A stretch of 28,055 nt of DNA from Beroe ovata (Eukaryota > Ctenophora > Nuda > Beroida > Beroidae), in contig CAMPET010000186.1 of assembly GCA_946803715.1 (NCBI GenBank), positions 8,445 through 36,499 of the forward strand, given 5' to 3'. The notes below the pieces were generated by a model. The model was not told where the DNA came from, ran no database searches, and saw nothing but the letters and a program-made list of their open reading frames with translations. The translations under genes were made by a program, and so were the position numbers. Each line of letters starts with the position of its first letter. Positions within the stretch are counted from its first letter, which is position 1. This document shows positions 17,669 to 25,880 of this stretch, piece by piece.

Positions 17669-17763
17669 GGGGGCTGGCAAGCCCCCCGCGGCATCTGTAG
17701 CTAATGTTGAACGTGTGAGCAAAAAGGGCCCGAAGGGCCCTTTTTGCGAGCTCGGTCACCGAG
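17669..17763. repeat. cluster of three perfect hairpins
   Basis: Three inverted repeats occur within 95 bp. GGGGGCT/AGCCCCC has 7-bp arms and a 4-nt loop (17669-17686). GCAAAAAGGGCCC/GGGCCCTTTTTGC has 13-bp perfect arms and a 3-nt loop GAA (17719-17747). CTCGG/CCGAG has a 3-nt loop (about 17751-17763). An N follows at 17764. The second hairpin is far stronger than chance would give. Possible readings are a MITE/foldback fragment, a structured RNA, or a terminator-like element. Confidence 0.75.
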
Positions 17764-18073
17764 NAGAAATCCATCTGTTCCCTCCCTCCCTTCATATAAT
17801 ACCACTGCTTTCTGAACAAGTAGATGCGGACAATTGATTTGAGTAAAACTATCGACATTCGACATAATACGGGGGGGGAGGTACGGAGAATCAATTTGAT
17901 TTAGTGGGGGGGGACAAAGGGGGCAAAGTGGCTCACTGCCTCGTGTGAGACAAAGCAGAATCCCTCCTCAGAGAACACAACGTATTGCCCTGACCCACTT
18001 AAAATTATTATTAACGGACAGCGAAATCATATCGTAAATGCGATACCTCTAGAGATCGGGAACGCCCTCTGAA

Positions 18074-18193
18074 TCATGATCCTCCACAGATCTCGTCATA
18101 GTGCGATGTCCTGTTCAACAGTATAGCATCGTTACGAACTTCACTCCTAGTATAGACGATCCGGCATTTCAGGGGTGTCTTCAGGTACTCCTT
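18074..18193 (-). CDS. orphan terminal exon, unknown protein
   Basis: After a good acceptor (CATTTTCAG) the minus strand encodes 39 residues, starting KEYLKTPLKCRIVYTRSEV and ending in EICGGS then TGA at 18074-18076. The balanced composition looks coding. I recognise no family. A phase-compatible 32-bp exon (18456-18487, minus, encoding VLRRATSSSE) could precede it. No start codon or promoter can be tied to it with confidence; a CCAAT/E-box cluster at 18734-18835 is the nearest candidate. Confidence 0.35.
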   Translation of the reverse strand, partial: KEYLKTPLKCRIVYTRSEVRNDAILLNRTSHYDEICGGS

Positions 18194-18900
18194 CTGAAAA
18201 TGATATTTAGTTCAATTTCCCTGAACAATGGATTGCCCTCACCTATGATTTATCCGCTATTTGATGAGGCTTGAGGACAAATGAGAAATCTGTCGAGGAG
18301 GATGATAGAATTAAATACCGTTGAATGATAATTTATAATGCCCCCAAGGAAGGATCATTTTTCCCGATATTTATTAATCGATCATCATTTAAGAAGGATT
18401 TATCCTCAAAAATATCACAATAGATGCTGAGATAGTAAGATGGGGATGGTTAAAACACCTCTGATGATGACGTTGCTCTTCTCAGAACAGCTGAATTTTA
18501 AGATCTTAAATCCTAATAAGCAGTTGCTAATGATCCAATTATTAGGGAATTTGAGAAATGCTACAACTGCGAGTTTTATCGAGCACTGGGACAAAGCTAA
18601 TTTCCTTGTTGACCCTCAGAGTTCCCTAGATCCTGCTGCTTGCAACTCTGCTTTGAAAACAGGTGGACGTTTTACCGTTTCCCTCACGGTTGCAATTAAA
18701 CAAATCAGAACATGTTGGACAGTACGAGTTGTGATTGGCTGGAGCGTCGCATGGGGCGCTCTCATTGGTTGATCATGTATATTAAGGTTGCCACCCGAAA
18801 ACACACTGTGATACGTGTAATTATCACGTGCCAATAAAACAGAATCGTTTAAATTGCACAAGTATTTAATAGCGCGTGATGGGATCACTGTTGTTGATAC
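18194..18900. other. unassigned region with CCAAT/E-box cluster
   Basis: No supported gene apart from the possible 32-bp exon noted for the neighbouring orphan exon. A 110-codon plus-strand frame (18440-18772) overlaps promoter-like motifs and shows no family signature. Confidence 0.35.
18734..18835. promoter_or_regulatory. paired inverted CCAAT boxes with adjacent E-box/CCAAT
   Basis: ATTGG occurs at 18734-18738 and 18764-18768, 30 bp apart. CACGTG at 18825-18830 is followed immediately by CCAAT at 18831-18835. The arrangement resembles the cluster at 13461-13523. It may be a promoter for the minus-strand exon at 18074-18193, or bidirectional. Motif evidence only. Confidence 0.3.
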
Positions 18901-18919
18901 ACATGCACTACAGGCACCG

Positions 18920-19130
18920 TCTGTCTGTGTGTGTGTGTGTGCTTGTGTGTGAGTGTGTCTGTGTTTGTGTGTCTGTGGCTGTGTCTGCTTGTCTGTGTGT
19001 ATGTCGGTGTGGATATCTGTGTCATCATAGTATGCGGATGTGTGTGGTTGGGCAATGGGGACTGGGTTTGTGTGTGGTTGGGGACTGGGTGTGTCTGTGT
19101 CTGTGCGGTTGGGGACGGAGTGTGTTGCTT
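18920..19130. repeat. GT-rich simple/tandem sequence
   Basis: An imperfect (GT)n tract passes into longer tandem pieces such as GGTTGGGGACTGGGTGTGTC-type units at about 19040-19115. Frames on both strands through it are low-complexity and not coding. Confidence 0.85.
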
Positions 19131-19432
19131 TGGAAGCAAGGTGCAATCAATACCTATTAACTGTAACGTGCAGGGGTTGCTACACGACATTGTCACGGGA
19201 TTAAGGGAATCTATGCTATAGATACTATGTTACATGTTTTCTTATGATTCTCAAGTTGATAATCCCGTCATGACAGCTCTCATGTAATGTCCATGATCCA
19301 CACACTCATATTCGATTGATTGAAATTCGGAAAAACATAAAATTGGGTTGTCAAGGGAACCTATGACACATTTCAAGCAGAGACTACGCCCCCAACTGCC
19401 AAGTAAGTATCTGTATCATATCTCTATCCGTT

Positions 19433-19468
19433 ACCACTATCATATCTCTCACCACTATCATATCTCTC
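19433..19468. repeat. 18-bp tandem duplication
   Basis: ACCACTATCATATCTCTC occurs twice in tandem (19433-19450 and 19451-19468). A diverged third copy lies just upstream (TATCATATCTCTATCC). Confidence 0.85.
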
Positions 19469-19918
19469 ACCCGTTTGTCAACATTTTTAGTGCAGATTGG
19501 ATGCATTGTCTCTTGTCGTATGATAAAACACAATATATGTAACAAGGAGTAACATGTTTTATAGCGCACGGTAAGTGGATTCAATGTGGGACATCACTCA
19601 GGTAGAAACATGCCTTCTCAGAAAATGGTGGGGTTTGACCATCGAGAGAGCTGTGTGTGTTAATGGTGTTTTCAAGAGGGTCTCATGCGCGCACCTCACC
19701 CACCTTCCCTACCTCCATTATACCGGTAGTATTCGATCCTGTTTCCTCCAGCTATTGTCACACTATTGAAATTTCAATACAATAGTTGGTTTTATGGAGT
19801 GTTTCCATTTTGTTGAGCACGTGAGTATTTTAGTGAGAATTTGAGGGGTCACTCTTTCCAAAAGGGGAAAGTATGAAGGACATATTGTCAATTATTCTAG
19901 CAGTAGTCTCTGTGCCAG

Positions 19919-20269
19919 GTGATTGGTGAAAGATGTCACATTCTGAGGGTTTTTGAGTTTATTTCTAATTCTCGCGCAGTAAAAAGGACAGGATTACGAA
20001 GGAATACAGGTAGATATTCGTATCATGGGCGATCACTGGAAGTAAGTAAACAAGTAACAGTGATAAGTATAGGACAAATTGACAGGATGATGTCACTGGC
20101 AGTGCGCTCTAGTCAAAGTATCGTGCAATTGTCTGCTGGGGGACTTACGGTGCATCTCTCAACAGTCATCATCGATCATCGACAAGATTACCCAGGATAC
20201 GAGATATTGCGAAAGCACCTTAGGGTCCGTCAATACGCATCGAAAGTGAAAAGAAATGTTCAGACGGTG
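19919..20269 (+). CDS. possible coding exon(s), unknown protein
   Basis: An acceptor (TCTGTGCCAG) at 19918 opens a frame. It could end at donor GTAGAT (exon 19919-20009, phase 1) and resume after a TATAG acceptor (about 20070) with matching phase, running to GTGTAAGT at about 20270. The frame is also continuous across this putative intron and ends in TAA if not spliced. Composition is plausible (for example RQDYPGYEILRKHLRVRQYA), but no domain is recognised and no start codon is evident. Treat it as a hypothesis. Confidence 0.22.
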
Positions 20270-20639
20270 TAAGTATGTAATAGTAGGTATGTAGGTTTTT
20301 GAGAAATCCGTTAAGAAAAGCAGACTTGAATGGGTATTAATATAATCTAGGACTAACTTGGATTGCGGGTGAGATAGGTAGAAAGTTTGGCGAGCCCTAC
20401 AGACTGTTATTAGAATAGAAATCTTGAATTCGTGATTCATTAAAAAAGGGAATCTTGACTTCCATGCAATTGCATAGACAAGCGGGAACAAACTGATTTC
20501 AGTTTTACTCAGACTCGTGAAAAAAGCGCTCTACCTTATTCAGTTTTAGAGTGATTAATGTGCTGCAGTCTTCCCCCGGATTAACTGTTGCAGAAGAGAT
20601 CAGAGGACTGAGGAAGCTGGTTGGTGGTTGCTTAGTTGA

Positions 20640-20830
20640 CAGAAGGCATCTTCTAGCATAGCTTTGCGCCCGCTGATCGTACACCCAGCAAGCGCGCGTA
20701 TGATTGTTCAAGCAATGCGCGCGCAGCCCAAAATTTTACCACGCTACTGCGCTACGTCCAACTCAGAATGTCACCGCGCGCTCCGCAAATTGATAAGTCA
20801 CGTGACTTAAAGCGGTGAGATCACATTTGG
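20640..20830. promoter_or_regulatory. CpG-dense patch with 16-bp E-box palindrome
   Basis: Between 20667 and 20780 CG dinucleotides are concentrated (GCGCGCG blocks). At 20794-20809 lies TAAGTCACGTGACTTA, a perfect 16-bp palindrome around a CACGTG E-box. This looks like a promoter, but no flanking gene can be assigned to it. The minus-strand frame 20505-20711 next to it has a donor-like end but no ATG. Confidence 0.3.
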
Positions 20831-20932
20831 CAGCTAAGCATATTTTCTCATTTTGTTAACGGAATAATACATTTTTCTAATTGCTCGGAGAATTGTTAAT
20901 GGTCAGCACAGGGAAAGCTTTCAGCACAATTC

Positions 20933-21563
20933 CTATCCTATTATTAGGATTAGATCATCAAAACACAGGTTTTTAGTACCAGCATATTTCCCATCTCTGA
21001 AAATTATTACTCGGGCATTAGATCATCTAAATTCATACTGAGAGGCACTTCAGTTTTAGATGAGATCACTGCTGGTTAGTAGGGATAAGTTAAAAACCTG
21101 GAACTTGACTGTGGACGATACACAGGATTCCTATCTGTGTCGTTGGATAATTATCACTGATGTTAGTAAAGATTAAAGAATGCTAGTACACATGCTATAG
21201 TACACATGTGAACCGACTAGTACATTAACCTGATATACACTGTTTTGCATTCTCATACAGTGAACAGTGTACCTATATCATGTCAGCACTAAGTAAGACA
21301 TATACATCCCATATCTGAACTTATATAAGGTAAGTTGATTTGACCGTATGAGTTAATAATTTTGAATTAGATGTGCTAGCGGTTTATTGATCATGACAGT
21401 TAAGTGTCATGACAAATATAATTCAATGATGAAATCATTTCAAACACCAACCTGACTGCTGCAGTTGTCTCCTGATGGATGTCCATATCTTGAAATTCGC
21501 AGTCACGGCTGTAGACACACGCTTCACTTGTAGTCTTCTCTCCCCCATGCGTCTTGACGTATT
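20933..21563 (-). CDS. orphan two-exon coding candidate, unknown protein
   Basis: A minus-strand exon at 21563-21452 has acceptor CTTTATTAG (or could start at its own ATG at 21560). It encodes VMEYVKTHGGEKTTSEACVY, then SRDCEFQDMDIHQETTAAV, and reaches donor GTTGGT in phase 2. A second exon (20996-20933) after the strong acceptor AATTTTCAG fits the phase and gives a 20-codon tail ending in TAG. If the ATG is the start the product is only about 60 residues. Upstream exons could instead exist. No family recognised. Confidence 0.3.
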
Positions 21564-21925
21564 CCATGACCTAATAAAGCATAGATATCAATGGGAACTG
21601 GGAAGCATTACCTTATCAGAGTTATGAATACGAATGTGGGTATGAAATTCAAACGTTATCATGCTGAACTTCAAATAATACACGAAACAAATATGTGAAA
21701 AATTATCATGAAAATAATATCGAAATAGGACTTTAGTTTAAACTACAGTTAAAGGAATGGGTTAAAGAAATGGGTATTAAATGAATCATGAAAAATATAC
21801 TATCAACTGATTAAGAATAAACAAACCTGAATCAAGCTTTTAAGAAACAATACATTTAAAAGTAAACGAATATGAATCAAACTATCATGAAACAATATGA
21901 TAAAAAATCTTTAACCAAATGTTAC
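21564..21925. other. AT-rich intergenic spacer
   Basis: AT-rich sequence downstream of the first GTPase gene with no coding, RNA or repeat feature that I can support. Confidence 0.5.
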
Positions 21926-22492
21926 TCATAACAACACGCACGATTTCCGTTTCCTACGATAATGAAAATAACAGTAACAAATCTCCTCCACTAACCCAGC
22001 AATACCCATCATTTCCAATGCCGACACCTCCATGTACTTCACAGCACGGATCCTCTTTGCAAGGGCTGCTCCTTCATCAAACGTAGCACAAGCCTCCTCC
22101 TCATTCCTCCTCAAATCCACCTTAGTAGCAACAAGAATCACTGGCACATCAGGACAACTATGTTTCAGTTCGGGGTGCCAGTAAGTCTCAATATCACTCG
22201 TCTCCTGGGACACATCGAAACAGAGAATGAACACATCTGTGTCGGGATAGGAGCATTGCACCCGAAGTCTCTGATACTCTGGTTCAGTGTTGCATGTGTC
22301 CCAGAACGCAATGTTATACGTCTGACCCTGGAATGTGGTGGCATGTACATAGCTCCCGAATATAGATGGTACATACTGGTCATGAGCTGGGAACTTCATC
22401 TGGGAAATGGTGGTGTAAAGGGTGGTCTTACCCGCACCATCGTTACCAACTGCAACCAGTTTCATGTTATGTTCTGATTGAGTGGCACACAT
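21926..22492 (-). CDS. atypical Rho-like small GTPase, copy A (most diverged)
   Basis: Single-exon gene, 188 residues, close to the usual Rho length. The P-loop GNDGAGKT (16-23) keeps Lys-Thr, but Asp occupies the position of Gly12. Switch I is YVPSIF, Ser replacing Thr35. Switch II reads DTCNTEPEY (65-73) instead of DTAGQEDY: Ala59, Gly60 and Gln61 are all replaced and one residue is inserted, so the DxxG motif is lost. G4 is ATKVD (122-126) and G5 is VSAL (156-159). The C-terminus RRKRKSCVLL combines a polybasic stretch with CAAX box CVLL (geranylgeranylation type). It should bind guanine nucleotide and membranes but is predicted hydrolysis-deficient. It is the downstream-most of five head-to-tail related genes. 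Confidence 0.88.
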   Translation of the reverse strand: MCATQSEHNMKLVAVGNDGAGKTTLYTTISQMKFPAHDQYVPSIFGSYVHATTFQGQTYNIAFWDTCNTEPEYQRLRVQCSYPDTDVFILCFDVSQETSDIETYWHPELKHSCPDVPVILVATKVDLRRNEEEACATFDEGAALAKRIRAVKYMEVSALEMMGIAGLVEEICYCYFHYRRKRKSCVLL

Positions 22493-22885
22493 CGTCCTCA
22501 GCTATCATATACTTGATACAAGGGTATAGAAGTAATTGTAATATTATTTCAAACTGATCAACACTACTTATTACGATCAATTTGAGATGTAAACCCATGT
22601 GAAGTGAGGAAGTGTATCTATCATTTAAACTGGTAGTGGGGTTCCAACCTCCCTGCAAACATGGAGGAACTGAGCTTAACTTCAATATGGAAACGAATGA
22701 CCCAATCTTTGACCAGCAGTTGATGGTCATGAGTATTGGTGTCAAGAAAAACATAGTAAAGATGAAGCAAGCATTAACTTTTAACACCTATATATTACAC
22801 TCACATAACTAAATCAAGGCTGGAGCATTGCTCTGGAAATATACACAGATACGTTAATATAAATCACGTTAATCATGTCAAAGAG
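22493..22885. other. spacer between GTPase copies A and B
   Basis: About 390 bp without a recognised feature. It should contain the promoter of copy A and the 3' end of copy B. No clear TATA or AATAAA is decisive. Confidence 0.45.
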
Positions 22886-23461
22886 CTAGAGTAAAATACA
22901 TTTTCTTGCTGGCCTTACAGTTGACCTGAACTCGAAACCAACGCGAGCAATTTGGTCAAACAGTTCTTTGAGTCCAATTCGTTCCAAGGCTGATATTTCT
23001 AGATATTTGAATGCTCCAATGGTTTCGGCCATTTTGAGTCCTTGCTCAGTCGAAACTGTGTCACTTTCAGTGGACCTCAAATCTATCTTTGATGCCACCA
23101 GAATTATCGGAACTCGGGGACAATAGTGCCTCAACTCAGGAGTCCAATATGTCTCAATTTTCTCCAGATCCGATGGGCATGACACATCGAAGAGCAATGC
23201 AAAGACATCAGTGTCTGGATAACTGAGTGGTCGAAGGATGTGGTAATGTTCTCCACCTCCTCCAGTATCCCATATAGCTACTTCCATCATTCGGCCCTCC
23301 ACTTCATGATCTCCGACATAGTTTTCAAAAACGGTTGGTATATACGTCTCAGGGAATTCACCCTTGTAGTAAGTGATGAGCATGGATGTTTTTCCTACAC
23401 CACCATCCCCAACAACAACCAACTTCAACCGTAGAAGAGAGGGCTCCTTTTGACAGAACAT
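22886..23461 (-). CDS. atypical Rho-like small GTPase, copy B
   Basis: Single exon, 191 residues. The P-loop GDGGVGKT (18-25) is normal at Gly12. Switch I YIPTVFENY keeps Thr35. Switch II is DTGGGGEHYHILRPLSYP: Gly replaces Ala59, Gln61 is absent and one residue is inserted before Tyr64. G4 is ASKID (123-127) and G5 is ISAL (156-159). The region between G4 and the QGLKMAETIG helix is about ten residues shorter than in Rac/Rho, so the Rho insert helix is missing. The C-terminus ARKCILL has CAAX box CILL. The strong match to Rac-type RPLSYPDTDVF supports Rho family origin. Predicted GTP-bound or slow-hydrolysing. Confidence 0.9.
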   Translation of the reverse strand: MFCQKEPSLLRLKLVVVGDGGVGKTSMLITYYKGEFPETYIPTVFENYVGDHEVEGRMMEVAIWDTGGGGEHYHILRPLSYPDTDVFALLFDVSCPSDLEKIETYWTPELRHYCPRVPIILVASKIDLRSTESDTVSTEQGLKMAETIGAFKYLEISALERIGLKELFDQIARVGFEFRSTVRPARKCILL

Positions 23462-23590
23462 TCTCGGGTTATGACGTCCCCATTCGTACTGTCATATTGA
23501 GTGTCAAATGTCATGATGTTGATAAGCTTATAAAAAGAATTCAAGCCAACTTGATACTCATAAGTGGGTCGATGCTACGTTATCAATTCC

Positions 23591-23596
23591 TTTATT
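23591..23596 (-). terminator. possible polyadenylation signal
   Basis: TTTATT on the plus strand is AATAAA on the minus strand, about 155 bp past the stop of the broken GTPase copy C (23751). Distance and strand fit a polyadenylation signal. Confidence 0.35.
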
Positions 23597-23750
23597 AGTT
23601 GTCTATTAGAAATACATCACATCTACAATCAAATAATACAATATAAACAAATATTACAAATCACAGTACAGAAACGTCTCAGTAAAACTTATGTAAAACA
23701 AATAAAGATTACTATACAGTAATCTTTGACTCTCTCAAATAAAAGGAATC

Positions 23751-24303
23751 TTAGAGTAATACACATTTCTTCGACTTTCTTGACTTTAACATCAAGTGAT
23801 GCTCAAAACCTGTGCGTAGAATTGTCTGCAGAAGCTCTTCAGTTCCGACACTGTTCAAAGAAGAGATTTCTAAGTACTGTGCAGCACCGATGGTTCTTGC
23901 CATTTTCAGTCCTTGCTCTTCAGTTATTGTACTTGCTTCAGATCTCAAATCTATCTTAGAGCTCCGGTGTCCAATAATTCTCTATGTCTGCTAAGTCCTC
24001 CGGACGTGACACATCAAATAGCAAGGTAAAAACATGAGTGTTTGGGTAACTAAGGGGTCGCAATCTCGGGTAATCCTCCCCACCACCTGTATCCCAGAAT
24101 GCTAGTCCCACAGACTCATTGTCAATTGAACAGTCCAAAACATAGTTCTCAAAAACAGTTGGGACATAAATTTTGGGGAATCCATCTTTGCATAGTCGTA
24201 TCAACATGCATGTCTTACCAACCGCACCATTACCAACTGCAACAGTCTTGATGATAAGCTGTTTCTTTCCGCTGGAGTTTGACATTCTATTGAAGAAATG
24301 CAA
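23751..24303 (-). pseudogene. Rho-like small GTPase copy C, disrupted by internal deletion
   Basis: The 5' frame (24303-23956) encodes 115 residues: P-loop GNGAVGKT, switch I YVPTVFENY and switch II DTGGGEDYPRLRPLSYP (Ala59 to Gly, Gln61 to Gly), up to NYWTPEL. A TAA follows at once. In another frame the sequence resumes at KIDLRSEAS and runs through ISSL to the CAAX box CVLL (stop at 23751). Compared with copies B and D, the 14 residues from after PEL to the start of KIDLR are missing and the frame has shifted, equal to a net loss of about 41 nt. The rest is well preserved, so the lesion is recent, or an assembly error. Start may be Met1 or Met7. Confidence 0.88.
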
Positions 24304-24760
24304 CTGTGATTGGTGAGTTCATAAACCAAACTATAAATCATGCTTCGAACACCACAGTTTCAATCCCAGCTAACGATAGCTGTAACTACTATAGAGGATG
24401 TGTGATTGATTCTTCATGACGTGATACCAGATAAAAGATGCTAAAAGAAGTTAACTTTAAGTTAAGTACATGACAAGACATAAGCTTGAACTGAACCTTC
24501 TCTTTTATGTACCAACCAGTGAGTGTATCAATCAACAGTATGTTGTGCCCAAATCAGACGTAGAAAAAATCGGCGAAAATCGTGAGATTTGTCACGATTT
24601 TCAGGAAATAGACACTTTTCTCATCGTGCGATGCGATTCTATTCAGAGCAATTTTCGTGAGATCTTTCGTGACATTTGTTAGACTGTTAGCTTTTGTACC
24701 AAACTCAGTGACAAAACCCAGATAACTTATTGATAACACCACGGAAGTGCACTGACAGTT
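24304..24760. other. spacer between GTPase copies C and D, with inverted repeat
   Basis: No gene recognised. An 11-bp perfect inverted repeat, GAAAATCGTGA/TCACGATTTTC with a 6-nt loop, lies at 24575-24602 inside a stretch rich in related TCGTGA pieces (to about 24672). Confidence 0.5.
24575..24602. repeat. 11-bp-arm inverted repeat
   Basis: Arms 24575-24585 and 24592-24602 are perfect reverse complements around GATTTG. It lies 270 bp upstream of the start region of copy C and downstream of copy D. Confidence 0.65.
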
Positions 24761-25345
24761 TCAAAGTATTTGACACTTCTTACTCCTCCTCGTTCTTGCT
24801 GATGCCGTGTTATAATATTCAAAACCAATATGGACAATATCTTCAAATAACTCTTTGAGACCTATGCTTGTTAATGAGGAAATTTCATGGTACTTCACAG
24901 CTCCTATTTTTTCAGCCATTTCAAGTCCCTGCTCTTTAGATACTGACTCACCTTGTGATCTCAGATCTATCTTTGAAGCCACTAGAATGATAGGAACATC
25001 AGGACAATGCTGTCTTAGTTCAGGTGTCCAATAACTCTTAATATCTTTGAGCTCCTTTGGACGTGAGACATCAAACAACAGTGTGAAAGCGTGAGTGCCA
25101 GGATAACTGAGTGGACGTAATCTGTGATAGTCTATGGCTCCGCCAGTGTCAAATAGTCCTAACCCTACAGTTTGGTCACCATATGTACAATCTTGAACAT
25201 AATTATCGAATACAGTCGGGATGTAGGTATCAGGATATTTTCCACTGTAGTGTGTTATAAACATGCATGTCTTGCCCACACCGGCATTCCCAACAGCAAC
25301 CGTCTTCAACAGGACAGAATAGTGCTCTCTCGGGTCATCCGACAT
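24761..25345 (-). CDS. atypical Rho-like small GTPase, copy D
   Basis: Single exon, 194 residues. The P-loop GNAGVGKT (19-26) places Ala at the Gly12 position. Switch I is YIPTVFDNY with Thr35 kept (Thr44 here). Switch II is DTGGAIDYHRLRPLSYP (66 onward): Ala59 to Gly, Gln61 to Ala, Glu62 to Ile. G4 is ASKID (123-127) and G5 is ISSL (155-158). The segment from DLR to EQGLEMAEKIG is only about ten residues, so the Rho insert helix is absent. The C-terminus ARTRRSKKCQIL is polybasic with CAAX box CQIL, predicted geranylgeranylated. Changes at both residues 12 and 61 predict loss of GTP hydrolysis and of GAP response. Confidence 0.9.
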   Translation of the reverse strand: MSDDPREHYSVLLKTVAVGNAGVGKTCMFITHYSGKYPDTYIPTVFDNYVQDCTYGDQTVGLGLFDTGGAIDYHRLRPLSYPGTHAFTLLFDVSRPKELKDIKSYWTPELRQHCPDVPIILVASKIDLRSQGESVSKEQGLEMAEKIGAVKYHEISSLTSIGLKELFEDIVHIGFEYYNTASARTRRSKKCQIL

Positions 25346-25685
25346 TCTGTGATTCTAAGAGAGGATAAAAATTAGTCCAAAATTCTTTGAGTTTCACTAA
25401 TTGTGAAAGATATACGCACCTCTTCACTAATTCACCTGTCTTACTCCCGTATACCTATCATACTCATTACTCAAGCAATGCAGACATAAGAAATCAAAAC
25501 CATTTGATTGAAGTTTAGAAGTATGAAAGCACAGTAACTTGTGCCAGTGACAATCAGTATTGGTCCAACCTACAAGTTTACAGAAAATTCGAACTTATCA
25601 CAACACTCATCTGTTAATATCCCTTCTTGTGATTAATGATGGTTGGTATGGGTTTAGTACTGGAAGGGATACGATCTAGGTTACC
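25346..25685. other. spacer between GTPase copies D and E
   Basis: No recognised coding sequence. In particular, the missing 3' part of copy E is not present here on the minus strand. Confidence 0.5.
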
Positions 25686-25880
25686 TCAGTAAATCCGACA
25701 CACTAACATTTGTTTTAGCGATATTCGGCCAGGCNCTGTCAATGCATAGTTATCAAACACTGTGGGTATATATTCAGAGGGAAATTCGCCAGTTGAGTAT
25801 TTTATCAGCATGCTAGTTTTTCCAGCTGCACCATCTCCAACTGTCATAATCTTCAAGAGTATTTCCTTTTCTTTTACCAT
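25686..25880 (-). pseudogene. Rho-like small GTPase copy E, 5' fragment
   Basis: The first 49 residues are a good Rho-like N-terminus: P-loop GDGAAGKT, then [20 protein letters not shown] and DNYALT. Homology stops at an N (25735). After it come about 16 unrelated codons and a stop. Everything from switch II onward is missing. This is either a truncated pseudogene or a gene cut by a mis-join marked by the N. Confidence 0.75.

Larger units (their letters stand above)
16740..18073. other. no recognised gene; tRNA-like and hairpin sequences
   Basis: Unique sequence follows the minisatellite. It contains a minus-strand tRNA-like segment (16838-16892) and a second B-box-like GGGTTCGTATCCCC on the minus strand at about 17059-17072. 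A hairpin cluster sits at 17669-17763, followed by an N at 17764. G-rich tracts lie at 17871-17880 and 17906-17923. Frames through the hairpin cluster on either strand have no family signature. Confidence 0.45.

Noticed and set aside
17529-17894. 121-codon minus-strand frame across the hairpin cluster
   Set aside because: It contains an N and consists largely of translated inverted repeats; the opposite strand is equally open there, so it is not coding evidence.
18616-19160. Open frames of 94-176 codons on both strands (His/Thr-rich or Val/Cys-rich)
   Set aside because: They read through the GT/CA-rich tract; composition is dictated by the microsatellite.
20505-20711. Minus-strand frame resembling a mitochondrial leader, ending at a good donor (AATAAG/GTAGAG)
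   Set aside because: No ATG in frame (it opens at TTG) and no acceptor before it; no downstream exon could be matched.
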